Part shown: positions 10,151 through 18,529 of the stretch, piece by piece
Layout of the letters: each line of letters opens with the position of its first letter
Numbering within the stretch: the stretch's first letter is position 1
DNA from: an uncultured Phocaeicola sp.
GTDB taxonomy: Bacteria > Bacteroidota > Bacteroidia > Bacteroidales > Bacteroidaceae
Length of the DNA stretch: 64,000 bases
Assembly: GCA_948956705.1 (NCBI GenBank)
Contig: CARCZS010000008.1
Coordinates: 1-64,000, forward strand
Reading direction: 5' to 3'
Notes under the pieces: generated by a model
The model's database searches: none
What the model was told of the DNA's origin: nothing
What the model saw: the letters and a program-made list of their open reading frames with translations, nothing else
Translations under genes and position numbers: made by a program

Positions 10151-10792
10151 ATGACACAGAAAAATGCCATTAAAATCTTCGAAGAGAAAAAGGTACGTAC
10201 TGTTTGGGACGATGAAACCGAAACATGGTATTTTTCCATCATCGATGTAATTGCCGCTTTGACGGAAAGTGTTGACCCCAGAAAATACTGGAACAAGTTA
10301 AAACAACGTCTAAAAGAAGAAGGAAATGAAACGGTGACAAATTGTCACCAGTTGAAAATGAAAGCCTCGGATGGTAAGATGCGTCTTACTGATGTAGCTG
10401 ATACTGAGCAACTTTTCCGTCTTATCCAGTCCATCCCCTCTCCCAAGGCCGAGCCTTTCAAATTATGGATTGCTCAAATAGCCCGTGAACGTTTGGACCA
10501 ACTGCAAGACCCGGAGTTGTCCATCAATCAAGCCCTGATGGATTATAAACGTTTAGGCTATTCCGATAACTGGATTAACCAACGTTTGAAAAGCATTGAA
10601 ATCCGCAAGGATTTGACAGACGAATGGAAGCGCTGCGGTTTGGAAGAAGGCGTGCAGTTTGCTACTTTGACCGATATTATTTATCAGACATGGGCAGACA
10701 AAACCGCCAAAGAATACAAACAGTTCAAAGGCTTGAAGAAAGAGAATCTGCGCGACAACATGACGAATAAAGAAAATCAAAGTACCATTTAG
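10151..10792 (+). CDS. BRO-N / DinD-like protein, C-terminally shortened
   Basis: A 213-residue protein. The N-terminal domain (about 5-110) is of the BRO-N phage antirepressor type: KVRTVWDDETETWYFSIIDVIAALTES followed by the KYWNKLKQRLKEEG segment and KMRLTDVADTEQLFRLIQSIPSPKAEPFKLW. The middle part (about 110-205) resembles the DinD-like C-terminal region of Bacteroidetes homologs. From my knowledge of the family, relatives run on for a further 60-70 residues after ENLRDNMTN; here the reading frame changes character at that point and stops at once. It may therefore be a decayed or shortened copy. It sits tail to tail with the SNF2 gene and close behind the YitT gene, a placement that suggests an acquired mobile or phage-derived gene. 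DNA binding is inferred from the family. Confidence 0.75.
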   Translation: MTQKNAIKIFEEKKVRTVWDDETETWYFSIIDVIAALTESVDPRKYWNKLKQRLKEEGNETVTNCHQLKMKASDGKMRLTDVADTEQLFRLIQSIPSPKAEPFKLWIAQIARERLDQLQDPELSINQALMDYKRLGYSDNWINQRLKSIEIRKDLTDEWKRCGLEEGVQFATLTDIIYQTWADKTAKEYKQFKGLKKENLRDNMTNKENQSTI

Positions 10793-10860
10793 TACCAAAC
10801 GAATGGTCTTCCAAAGCACAACTCACAGCATCAATAAAAACCTCATACTGGGTTTTCATC

Positions 10861-13341
10861 TCATTTCCCTCCAAATAATTTTCCAACCATAGTTAATATA
10901 TTCGCCACACTCTCCTTGTCCTGAACCGGAATATGAATAGAGGTTTCCCCGGTCGTTTCATCCACCTTTACAATAGAATCCACCAATTGCCTGGTAGCTT
11001 CAGGAGATTGCAAGGTGCGGGCCAAACCGCTGAAGAAAGACAGACCTTGGCGTACAAGTTCTTGCGGATTATCCTCTTTGCTTTGAATGTCTGCCGGTTC
11101 TTCCTTCTTTATATTGTCATCCGTAAAGGTATCTTCTTCAAATGGCAAAGTAGGTTCATCCTCCCTTTCCACCCCTTTCTTATTCCGGTCTGTTTTAGCA
11201 GTCGAATCAGCAATCTTTTCTTCCGTATCTTCGGCAGATATCACATTCACAACAGTCTCGCTCTCCTCTACAGACGGCTCGGTCATTGCCTTGATAGACT
11301 CCATTATCTTATCCAACTTGCTGTCTTCCAAGAAAATAGTATCTTCTCCATTGTCCAGAATACCGCCGAATAGAGATGATTTGAAATTCAGCGTGCCCAG
11401 CATGCGTTCTTCGATGGTCTGACTGGCAACCAAGTTGATTACCTGTATGTTGCGTTGTTGTCCGATGCGGTAGATACGGGCTATGCGTTGTTCCAAGACA
11501 GCAGGATTCCATGGCAAATCCAGATTAATCAAAATAGAAGCCACCTGCAAGTTCAGTCCCGTACTGCCTGCATCCGTAGAGATGAACACACGGCTTTCGG
11601 GATTCTCGGTAAAATTCTCAGTCAAGCGTCCCCGTTGCTCGGAAGGCACACTGCCATGCAGGTATTCATATTTCACACCCAACTTTTCCAACTCGGCGGC
11701 CACCAGTCTTGTCATCCTTTCCCATTGGCTGAAAATCACTACCTTTTCATCGCCACCCTCGAACACATTGCGAAGAATATTCATGGTTTCCTCTATCTTT
11801 GTATCGCACCGGGTCTTCTGGTCAAGGATATAGGTACTGTCGCACACCATACGCATCTGGCTCATAAAAAGCAGCAGCCGCTTGCGGTCTGTCTCGCTCA
11901 GGAACCGGTTTCGTGTCCACTTTTGGACCAACTGGGCCACGGACAACTGAAACTCATCGTGAATGCCACGCTGTTCCTCGGTCATGGGGACAAACAGAAT
12001 CTTATCCATGCGCTGAGGCAACTGCAAAGCCACATCCCGCTTTCTACGCCTTATCAGCACAGATTTCAGTTGCTCGCCTATCACATTCAGGTTCTTATAT
12101 CCAATGACTTTTCCGGTATCCGATGTGACCACCGTGCGGTCCATAAACTGATAATAAGGCCCCAGACAAAATTGGTCCACAAACTGCATGATGGAATACA
12201 GTTCCTCCAACTTGTTTTCCAACGGTGTGCCGGACAACACCACCGCATATTCCGACTCGATGTGACGTGCCGATTGCGAAATCTGCGTCTTCCAATTCTT
12301 CAGCCGCTGCACTTCATCCATTATGAGTAAATCCGTGCGCAAAGAGCGTAGCAGTTTTATATCATTGCTCATGCTGTTGTATGAGACAATTTTATAAAAA
12401 CAATCTGAGTTGTATAACTTTTTACGCACCAAGGGGTTTCCTTCCACCACCACTGCCGCAGAGTTCGTGAAACGTTCTATCTCCTTTTTCCATTGATACT
12501 TCAACGAAGTGGGACATACCACCAATACAGAAGAAATCAGCTTTTCCTTTTTCATCAGTTCGGCAGTTCCTATAGCCTGAATGGTTTTTCCAAGTCCCAT
12601 CTCATCGGCTATAATCGATTTCCCGGCAGTAAAAGCAAAGCGGACGCCTTCTTTCTGGTAAGGATAAAGAGGGACTTTGAGCAATGTATCCAGACTCTTT
12701 TCAGACAAAGACTTCACCAGCTGCTGTCTGTAAAGATTATCCCGCTTCTCGACTATAAAGCTGAATGCATCGGGATACCATCGGAACGTATTATCCAACC
12801 GGATGGCTTCACGTAAGAATTCCATGATACTGCCCATGGCCTCGGGGCGGATCACTCCTGCGGGAGTAAAATAAGGAGCAGCCAATTGGCGGAATTCCTC
12901 CGCATGGTCTGTCCCGATACGGAGTCGGACCTGGCGTTCTCCTTTATAGGACAAATACATGGAAGTATAAGAAGGTATTTCCCGGCAAACGCGCTTATGA
13001 TGTGCTTCTATCCATAACTTAACCGCCTCAATGTGCTTGCAAGTACCCAACTGACTGGTTTTGAAATCCATGCACGAGCAGTAATTCCATTCGCTTCCTT
13101 CTCCCCGATAAACCACAGTATATTCATTTCTGGATACATAATTCTTTACTGTGTAATATCCCGGATAGTCTTTCATACCCTGCTCGGTAATAGTAAATGT
13201 TTCTTTCGCTGCCACTTGCCGGCGTAAGGCTATTTGCCATTGTTCCAAAGTCATGTTGTCCGGCTTATAATAATAAGAGACTTTCTGAGTTTGCTTGTCG
13301 GTTTTAGCTTTACCGCCTGTCTTGGTTTTGTTATTCATCAT
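10861..13341 (-). CDS. SNF2-family ATPase/helicase with N-terminal SWIM zinc finger
   Basis: An 826-residue cytosolic protein. SWIM finger: Cys88, Cys90, Cys101, His103 (CSCMDF...TCKHIEAVKLW). SNF2 ATPase: Walker A DEMGLGKT at 246-253, DEVQ box at 342-345 (LLIMDEVQRLKNW), STAT-like LSGTPLENK. Helicase C lobe with GSVPSEQRGRL, STDAGSTGLNLQVA and the motif VI segment RIYRIGQQRNI. After it comes an acidic, low-complexity tail rich in Glu/Asp/Lys (about 690-780), and an amphipathic end. The family remodels protein-DNA or nucleic-acid complexes using ATP; bacterial members such as RapA recycle RNA polymerase, but SWIM-type members are not well defined. The preceding gene is over 1 kb away; TAATTTTG at 13373-13380 is a plausible -7 element. 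Confidence 0.92.
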   Translation of the reverse strand: MMNNKTKTGGKAKTDKQTQKVSYYYKPDNMTLEQWQIALRRQVAAKETFTITEQGMKDYPGYYTVKNYVSRNEYTVVYRGEGSEWNYCSCMDFKTSQLGTCKHIEAVKLWIEAHHKRVCREIPSYTSMYLSYKGERQVRLRIGTDHAEEFRQLAAPYFTPAGVIRPEAMGSIMEFLREAIRLDNTFRWYPDAFSFIVEKRDNLYRQQLVKSLSEKSLDTLLKVPLYPYQKEGVRFAFTAGKSIIADEMGLGKTIQAIGTAELMKKEKLISSVLVVCPTSLKYQWKKEIERFTNSAAVVVEGNPLVRKKLYNSDCFYKIVSYNSMSNDIKLLRSLRTDLLIMDEVQRLKNWKTQISQSARHIESEYAVVLSGTPLENKLEELYSIMQFVDQFCLGPYYQFMDRTVVTSDTGKVIGYKNLNVIGEQLKSVLIRRRKRDVALQLPQRMDKILFVPMTEEQRGIHDEFQLSVAQLVQKWTRNRFLSETDRKRLLLFMSQMRMVCDSTYILDQKTRCDTKIEETMNILRNVFEGGDEKVVIFSQWERMTRLVAAELEKLGVKYEYLHGSVPSEQRGRLTENFTENPESRVFISTDAGSTGLNLQVASILINLDLPWNPAVLEQRIARIYRIGQQRNIQVINLVASQTIEERMLGTLNFKSSLFGGILDNGEDTIFLEDSKLDKIMESIKAMTEPSVEESETVVNVISAEDTEEKIADSTAKTDRNKKGVEREDEPTLPFEEDTFTDDNIKKEEPADIQSKEDNPQELVRQGLSFFSGLARTLQSPEATRQLVDSIVKVDETTGETSIHIPVQDKESVANILTMVGKLFGGK

Positions 13342-13372
13342 AGATAGAAGATTTATTCAATTAATGAATTTA

Positions 13373-13380
13373 CAAAATTA
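13373..13380 (-). promoter_or_regulatory. Possible promoter -7 element of the SNF2 gene
   Basis: On the minus strand TAATTTTG matches TAnnTTTG, 32 bases upstream of the start. The rest of the gap to 13581 is AT-rich and shows no other feature apart from a weak hairpin next to the following gene's stop. Confidence 0.4.
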
Positions 13381-13581
13381 ATTAAATAGGATACTTCACA
13401 AATAAATACCGATAATTATTTCATGCTATTACAAGAATATAAAAAATAACTTGATATTTTATAGGTGATACACTGTATGAATATAAATCCCCGCTTCTTT
13501 CAGCCATCAGAATAACAAATGTTACCAAATTATTTCTTCACCTTACAAAATGGAATACTAAAAGAGCAAGAAGCCTCTTTT

Positions 13582-14466
13582 TTACCTCCCTTGCATCTGG
13601 AAATGGGCCGGAGGTCCCATAGTCGGATTCCCCATCTTCATCCGGTTCTTGTCAATGACCACTTTGTGAAGAATCTCATAAATCAAACCACCTACATCTA
13701 TCCCTAAATTAAACTTATTGAACTTATAACTAGGAACCAATACCGGAACCGTTTCCCAGCCTCCACGCAAAGGATTGTAATAGCGCTGCACTCCCATCTC
13801 CACACTGAACCGCTCGCTCATATCCACCGTCATGCTGGCACCATAGCTGTGCGATTCCATACCATACGTCTGACCTCTATAATAAGAACCGAATACTTTA
13901 AAGGCGACACGGTCTGAAGCCCGATACATCACTGCGCCCGAAGTGCCGAAAGACTGTCCAACAGCAAAAGGCATATTCATTTTCATGGCATCGATACCCA
14001 CCTGTACACTCCATCGGGGATTGAATTGATACATATATCCCAATGAAGCCTTATTCATCAGTCCGATACCCGGCAAGGAGGTCTGCTCTCCCGAACCATA
14101 AAACACTCCATTTTCAAATCCTTTTATGATTCCTCCGGTGCTGTAATCTCCTCTGAACATCGGCGAAGGATTCGTATAATAAGGAAGAACAAGCGGCTTC
14201 TTTAAAGAAAGATGAAGTAAAGAATCGGCATTGGAAGGTCGGGGCAGGGGAGAGCCCAAACTCTTTTCATCCGGTGCAACAAAGTCTTCGTGCAAAGAAG
14301 AAGCAGACAAAGAATTTCCTTCCTGCATTTCGGACACTGTCCGCACACTGTCACGAACCGTGTGTTTCACATCCTCTTGAGCAGTCATGTCCAATGAAAT
14401 GCCCCAAAGCAGCAAATACATCCCTATACGGAGTATATGGTGAAATAAATCCGGTTTCCATTTCAT
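13582..14466 (-). CDS. Exported protein, probable small outer-membrane beta-barrel, unknown family
   Basis: A 294-residue protein with an N-terminal hydrophobic segment (about 10-30, RIGMYLLLWGISLDMTAQ) that looks like a signal peptide. Residues 40-80 are polar and disordered-looking. From about 95 onward there are repeated alternating-hydrophobic stretches with aromatic ends (LGYMYQFNPRWSVQVGIDA, AVMYRASDRVAFKVFGSYY, FSVEMGVQRYYNP), typical of transmembrane beta strands. The end is a short polar tail (GNPTMGPPAHFQMQGR) rather than a terminal aromatic strand. I do not recognise a named family, and the barrel assignment is inferred from pattern only. It has its own candidate promoter and lies leftward of the invertible region. 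Confidence 0.75.
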   Translation of the reverse strand: MKWKPDLFHHILRIGMYLLLWGISLDMTAQEDVKHTVRDSVRTVSEMQEGNSLSASSLHEDFVAPDEKSLGSPLPRPSNADSLLHLSLKKPLVLPYYTNPSPMFRGDYSTGGIIKGFENGVFYGSGEQTSLPGIGLMNKASLGYMYQFNPRWSVQVGIDAMKMNMPFAVGQSFGTSGAVMYRASDRVAFKVFGSYYRGQTYGMESHSYGASMTVDMSERFSVEMGVQRYYNPLRGGWETVPVLVPSYKFNKFNLGIDVGGLIYEILHKVVIDKNRMKMGNPTMGPPAHFQMQGR

Positions 14467-14497
14467 AAGCCCTTCTGTTTTAAATATACCACAAATG

Positions 14498-14527
14498 CAA
14501 ATTTAATAAAATCCATTGCTTGGCAAT
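14498..14527 (-). promoter_or_regulatory. Promoter of the 294-residue exported protein
   Basis: On the minus strand TAAATTTG at 14498-14505 with an ATTG at 14524-14527 after an 18-base spacer, 31 bases upstream of the start. Confidence 0.5.
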
Positions 14528-14985
14528 CATTTCGGACTGTTATTTTCTTAAAACAATCTATATAAATAAGCACATGCCAACGGTCTATCAAAAAAGATGG
14601 AAGTGTTTTTGAAAAACTCCAAGGTCTTTTTGATGAAGAATTCTCGTCCGTTCACTCCCATCACAAGAAAGCAAAATTAATTCGGTAGAAAGCTTATTGC
14701 ATATCTCCTTTCACACATAACAACTGTTGAAACCGCCTGTTGATGGGAAATTTGTGTGAAAGCAACATTTACCAACTTCCTTTTTTAAGGCCTGCCCGAA
14801 AAAGTTTATTGAAAAACCCTTAACTCCTGCTTGGAAACAAGTATGCCTTTTCAAGGATATCCGGACTTTGCCCTTTATAATATGTTGACATCCGTTAAGA
14901 CTTGCAAGTCGGGAGTGAAACGGCTGATGGACGAGATTCAATTATCTGGAAATGTGGCAAATAAGGTTTTAGGAGAAAGAAGAAA
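14528..14985. other. Gene-free stretch left of the invertible segment
   Basis: About 460 bases without a convincing gene. Frames of 76 codons exist on both strands but open only with TTG and lack a ribosome site or recognisable sequence. In the orientation seen here the promoter-like element at 15024-15031 would transcribe leftward into this stretch, so it could hold an untranslated RNA; nothing in the sequence proves that. Confidence 0.5.
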
Positions 14986-15018
14986 AAAAGTGTATCTCTT
15001 AGTAAGAGATACACTTTT
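14986..15018. repeat. Left palindromic repeat (IRL) of the putative invertible promoter
   Basis: A perfect 16-bp inverted repeat, AAAAGTGTATCTCTTA and its complement, around a single central G at 15002. Its inner 25 bases match the reverse complement of the inner 25 bases of the right palindrome (centred at 15178) at 24 of 25 positions, against 23 of 25 in the direct orientation, so the pair is slightly better read as inverted repeats. The A/T-flanked hairpin could equally act as a bidirectional terminator. Confidence 0.75.
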
Positions 15019-15177
15019 CGATGCAAATTTACACAAAGTTTTGATAATTAAAACTTTTTGAGAAGAAAAATCACAAGGCAAATGCAAAAATATCTTTAGT
15101 CTTAAGTTATAGGACACTTTTTTATCGGCTTAAACTATTAATAATAAAGCGGTTATGTGCGTTCGGTGTATCTCTTA
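15003..15177 (-). promoter_or_regulatory. Putative invertible promoter segment, apparently in the OFF orientation
   Basis: About 175 bases between the centres of two related palindromes. On the minus strand TAAATTTG (15024-15031) fits the Bacteroidetes -7 consensus, with a weak TTTT about 18 bases upstream; a second match TATTTTTG lies at 15085-15092. On the plus strand no TAnnTTTG is present, the nearest being TATCTTTA at 15091-15098. The recognisable promoter thus points away from the AraC/S-layer genes, and inversion between the palindromes would turn it towards them. Phase-variable S-layer and capsule promoters of this kind are known in Bacteroides and Parabacteroides. No recombinase gene is present in the window. 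This is an inference from layout. Confidence 0.5.
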
Positions 15178-15198
15178 CTAAGAGATGCACCGAACGCA
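15158..15198. repeat. Right palindromic repeat (IRR) of the putative invertible promoter
   Basis: Two 20-base arms (15158-15177 and 15179-15198) around a single central C at 15178, with one mismatch (T against C in the GTGTAT/ATGCAC part). It shares the core GTGTATCTCTTA with the left palindrome. The outer part (TGCGTTCG) is unique to this copy. It is directly followed by another small hairpin. Confidence 0.75.
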
Positions 15199-15215
15199 AC
15201 CCTTTTTTAAGGGTT
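15198..15215 (+). promoter_or_regulatory. Small hairpin next to IRR, possible attenuator or terminator
   Basis: AACCCTT (15198-15204) and AAGGGTT (15209-15215) pair over 7 bp around a TTTT loop, abutting the IRR stem. A transcript entering from the invertible segment would meet the 20-bp IRR stem and then a run of six T. This could reduce expression of the AraC gene; no function is proven. Confidence 0.4.
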
Positions 15216-15263
15216 TGAAAAATGTGTAATTATCTGAAACAGAGACGATAAAAAGAGAGTACA

Positions 15264-15764
15264 ATGGACTACCTGTTCCTACATCGCGACAAGCGCACCT
15301 TTACTTCCGAAAGGCAGAAGAATCTGCTCTTCCGGGCTGCCCATCTTTACTGGGAGCAGCAGTTTGCAGGCCGTAACGTGGAGCAGGCAAGGAAAGTCGA
15401 TTGTGAGCTATATAAATATGTATTGTACTATTTGGAAGTGCGCCAGGTGTTCCTTGACCCGAAGCTCTCACTGAATAAGTTGAGCGATATGATTGAAACG
15501 AACCAGACTTATCTGTCCAATGTGGTGAACCGCTACTTCGGTTGCCACCTGAAAGATTTGGTGAACACATACCGCGTGGAATATGCCAAGGAACTGCTCC
15601 GGTCGGACATATATACGCTAGAGGAGCTGCCCCGGCGTTGCGGATTCCTGTCACGAAGCACATTCTACGCAGCTTTTAAGAAGGTAGCAGGCGTCTCTCC
15701 AAAAAGATATATGAAACAAGAACAGAGAGTGCCACAGCTCTCAGAACCGATAGAATATGTATAA
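15264..15764 (+). CDS. AraC-type helix-turn-helix regulator (short form) upstream of the S-layer-like gene
   Basis: A 166-residue protein. Residues about 65-153 form an AraC/XylS DNA-binding domain with two HTH units: LSLNKLSDMIETNQTYLSNVVNRYFG and the second YTLEELPRRCGFLSRSTFYAAFKKVAGVSPKRYM, which keeps the GF.S.S.F...FKK..G.SP..Y signature. The first 60 residues are a short helical lead, with no sugar-binding or TPR domain, so it lacks an obvious sensor part. Its stop lies 45 bases before the S-layer-like gene with no promoter match between, so both are probably one transcript and the regulator may control its own operon. The upstream palindromes and promoter-like segment suggest that both genes are switched together. 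Confidence 0.85.
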   Translation: MDYLFLHRDKRTFTSERQKNLLFRAAHLYWEQQFAGRNVEQARKVDCELYKYVLYYLEVRQVFLDPKLSLNKLSDMIETNQTYLSNVVNRYFGCHLKDLVNTYRVEYAKELLRSDIYTLEELPRRCGFLSRSTFYAAFKKVAGVSPKRYMKQEQRVPQLSEPIEYV

Positions 15765-15777
15765 CCAATTTTAGTTT

Positions 15778-15797
15778 TTTAAATTTATAAATTTAAA
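15778..15797. repeat. Perfect 20-bp A/T palindrome in the S-layer leader
   Basis: TTTAAATTTATAAATTTAAA is fully self-complementary and made only of A and T. It lies 12 bases before the start codon of the S-layer-like gene. It could fold in the mRNA and affect translation or stability, or bind a protein. Confidence 0.7.
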
Positions 15798-15808
15798 GTT
15801 TTTCTATT

Positions 15809-18493
15809 ATGAACAAAAAGTTTTTAAGTGCAATCCTGTTCGGAGCCTTAATGGTTACCTCGACAGGAACATTTGTGTCTTGTAAAGACTACGATGATGA
15901 CATCGATAACTTACAGGAACAAATTGACAAACTAGCGACCAAAGAAGATATGGAAGCTAAATTGTCTCAGATGCAGACAGCTATTGATGCTGCAAAATCA
16001 ACTGCCGCAGATGCTTTGAAAAAGGCCGAAGCTGCCGGCAATGCTGATGAAATTGCTGCATTGAAAGAACGTATCTCTAAGTTGGAAAAAGCTACTATCG
16101 ATGTAGAAGCATTGAAGAAAGAACTGAAAGATGCTGTAAACGAAGACATTACTGCTTTCCGCACAGAAATGCAAGATTTAATCAAGGAAGTAGAAGGTCT
16201 TGTAGGTAAAATCGCAGACATGGTTACCAGTGTAGAACTAGTAAAATCATTTGCTCTTGATTCTGAAACAGGATTCGATCCTATTACATTAAGTACAGCT
16301 ATCGAAAAAGACAACGAATTCAGCAAAGACATTGCAGGAAAGATTACCTTTACAAAGGGGAATGAAGTACAGACTCCGGGCCAATTCCTGGTTCGCGTAT
16401 CTCCGACCAACGCTGTTCTGACTGCTGATATGATTTCGCTGGTAAACAGCCAAGGCGAAAACTTGGATGAAATTCTGGAAGTGGTAAAAGTTGAGAAGTC
16501 TGACGTGCTGTTGAGCCGCGCTGCTAACGAAAGTGGCTTGTGGAACGTAACTGTTCAACTGAAGAACTACGGTGACGGAAAAGCATTCGCTGCTGCCACT
16601 ACAACAGAGAAAGGCACAAAACAAATTTTGTTTGCTGCCCAAGTAAACAACACACTATCTACTTCTGACGTAAGATATGTAACTTCTTCTTACGACTTGA
16701 CTTTAGGTTGGGAAGAATTCAAAGCTGCCAACAAACTAAACTATTTCGTTGACGCTGAAAACATCAAGAACGTAAACAACCGTTACGATAAAAACAGTAA
16801 GTCTTTGAAAGAAACGACTGCTAACATTACATATAAAGAATTAGTTTGGTCTGGTGGTGGTGCTGCTGTTGCAGGTAATGATAAAAACACAAAACAGGAC
16901 GATAACCGTTCTTCACAGAATGTATATCCCGCTGTACAAGGACAAGCTTTAAAAATTGCGCTGTCTTCTTCTGACGATAAAGTAGTTGCTCCTACAAATA
17001 TCAGAGCCATCTACGTTGTATTGGATAAGCAGAATGCTGTTGAATCAGCTCCGTCAGAATTGAACGCATGGAACAGCTATACTTATACAGGTTTGAACAC
17101 CGTAGTTGAAGGAACTTCTACAGAAATTACGATTGACAGCAAATCAGCTATCAACGATATCATCGGTTTCCGTGTATTCGCTGTTAACTATGATGGTACT
17201 TTGGTTGACCCGGACGGTAAAGCATTCTATGTAAACTTGGGTGATGCAAGCAAAGACTGGAATGCTACAGCTACTAAGATTACCGCTTTAGATCCGGCCA
17301 AGGTTACAACAGAAAAATCTGCATTGGTACCTGTTACCCTGACTAAGGTTAACGCAGCCAAGGCTACTTGGACAACAGACAAGATTGGTGAAAACGCACA
17401 TATATTCGATGCATACTTTGTAGATGCAGAAGGCAAAGTTCTCTTCAACACTGCTGATTTGACTAGTATCCCCGCAGATTTCAGCAAGGTAGTTAAAGTT
17501 TACACTATGCCGACTATCAGCGACTGGACAAGCTACGAAGATGATAAAGCTTACAGTGGTAAATTGACTCTAACAGCTGCAACAGGTCACGTGGTAGCTA
17601 CCATGAATGTATCAATGACGAAAGCTGTTCCGAACACATTGCCCGAAGGCTTCTCATTAAAAGACAAGCAGGTCATCAACGGTATTTATAACTGCTACAT
17701 GATTGCCGACAACTGGACTGCTGAAAAAGCTACATTGGGTGAAATGCCTGTAAAAAACTTCATCAATATCGGTAAGGGTGAAGCTGCTAAATATGAAGTA
17801 AAATTGTCAGATTCCCAGTATGATGCCGACAATAAGCTTGAAGCTCAAACTGTAACCGGTGATGCTTCTATCTCTGTAAAGGCTGAGTTCGTTGACAACA
17901 AGACACCACACGCTACCGTAGTTTCTTACAACTATGGATTGGTTTCTTCTAAGAAAGACGCTGAAGGTAACTTCATCCCTGTAGAAATCGAAGCTACTAA
18001 TTTCAATACGGTTTATTGCTGCTTCTACAAGAAAGAAATTCACACTTGGGATTGGGCAACTAGAGCACAACTTGGTGGCGAGTATAATGAATTGAAAGAT
18101 TCTAGCAAACCTGCTTCTGGTTACAAGAAAGATCCTCTGTCAACGACTCTGACTTATGGTAATCCTGTAGATGAGGATGGAAATGCTATTGAAACAGGAG
18201 CTTACAATGAAATGATTTTTGGTCAGAATGCTATTGACGGAACATTCTCTAAACTGTTGAGCGCTCCTTACGAAGGAAGTTTGGTTGTTAAGAGTGCTAA
18301 ATTAGTTTCTGATGCAACTCAAAAGGAAGACTACTTCTCGGTAAGCACTGATTTGAAGTTTACAGCAATCAAGACTGATCTTGGTTCTAATCCGAAGGAA
18401 AATGTACCTTCTACATTGATTGTAACTTGTGTTGATTCTTACGGACACGAAATTGTCATCTCATTGAAGATGACTGTTGCTCCTCGTAAGTAA
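15809..18493 (+). CDS. Large S-layer-like surface lipoprotein with coiled-coil N-terminus
   Basis: An 894-residue protein. The N-terminus has a signal peptide with a lipobox-like TFVSC (Cys25) followed by KDYDDDID, an acidic run resembling the surface export signal. Residues about 30-145 are heptad-patterned and strongly predicted coiled coil (NLQEQIDKLATKEDMEAKLSQM..., EIAALKERISKLEKA). The rest is a long threonine/alanine/valine-rich beta-type region with Ig-like spacing and few cysteines. The start and architecture resemble the abundant S-layer-type proteins of Bacteroides and Parabacteroides, which coat the cell and are often phase-variable. Codon choice in the gene looks biased to common codons (GAA, AAA, GCT), consistent with high expression. 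Two hairpins follow the stop. Confidence 0.8.
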   Translation: MNKKFLSAILFGALMVTSTGTFVSCKDYDDDIDNLQEQIDKLATKEDMEAKLSQMQTAIDAAKSTAADALKKAEAAGNADEIAALKERISKLEKATIDVEALKKELKDAVNEDITAFRTEMQDLIKEVEGLVGKIADMVTSVELVKSFALDSETGFDPITLSTAIEKDNEFSKDIAGKITFTKGNEVQTPGQFLVRVSPTNAVLTADMISLVNSQGENLDEILEVVKVEKSDVLLSRAANESGLWNVTVQLKNYGDGKAFAAATTTEKGTKQILFAAQVNNTLSTSDVRYVTSSYDLTLGWEEFKAANKLNYFVDAENIKNVNNRYDKNSKSLKETTANITYKELVWSGGGAAVAGNDKNTKQDDNRSSQNVYPAVQGQALKIALSSSDDKVVAPTNIRAIYVVLDKQNAVESAPSELNAWNSYTYTGLNTVVEGTSTEITIDSKSAINDIIGFRVFAVNYDGTLVDPDGKAFYVNLGDASKDWNATATKITALDPAKVTTEKSALVPVTLTKVNAAKATWTTDKIGENAHIFDAYFVDAEGKVLFNTADLTSIPADFSKVVKVYTMPTISDWTSYEDDKAYSGKLTLTAATGHVVATMNVSMTKAVPNTLPEGFSLKDKQVINGIYNCYMIADNWTAEKATLGEMPVKNFINIGKGEAAKYEVKLSDSQYDADNKLEAQTVTGDASISVKAEFVDNKTPHATVVSYNYGLVSSKKDAEGNFIPVEIEATNFNTVYCCFYKKEIHTWDWATRAQLGGEYNELKDSSKPASGYKKDPLSTTLTYGNPVDEDGNAIETGAYNEMIFGQNAIDGTFSKLLSAPYEGSLVVKSAKLVSDATQKEDYFSVSTDLKFTAIKTDLGSNPKENVPSTLIVTCVDSYGHEIVISLKMTVAPRK

Positions 18494-18529
18494 TTGAAAC
18501 AACAGTCAATTCACACTCTAGAATAAGTT

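Noticed and set aside
10725..10859. 44-codon minus-strand frame after the SNF2 stop (starts MKTQYEVFIDAV)
   Set aside because: It overlaps the BRO-like gene's 3' end in antisense, its second half is low in complexity, and there is no further support; it might be worth a conservation check.
11455..12330. 291-codon plus-strand frame opposite the SNF2 gene
   Set aside because: Antisense to conserved helicase motifs; amino acid make-up (many Gln, His, Leu) is typical of a shadow frame.
13560..13581. Short hairpin AAAAGAG/CTCTTTT after the 294-residue gene
   Set aside because: The stem is only 7 bp of A/T-rich pairs with an 8-base loop; too weak to call a terminator.
14711..15061. Open frames of 76 codons on both strands in the gap before the AraC gene
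   Set aside because: Both open only at TTG, have no ribosome site and no recognisable sequence, and one runs through the left palindrome.
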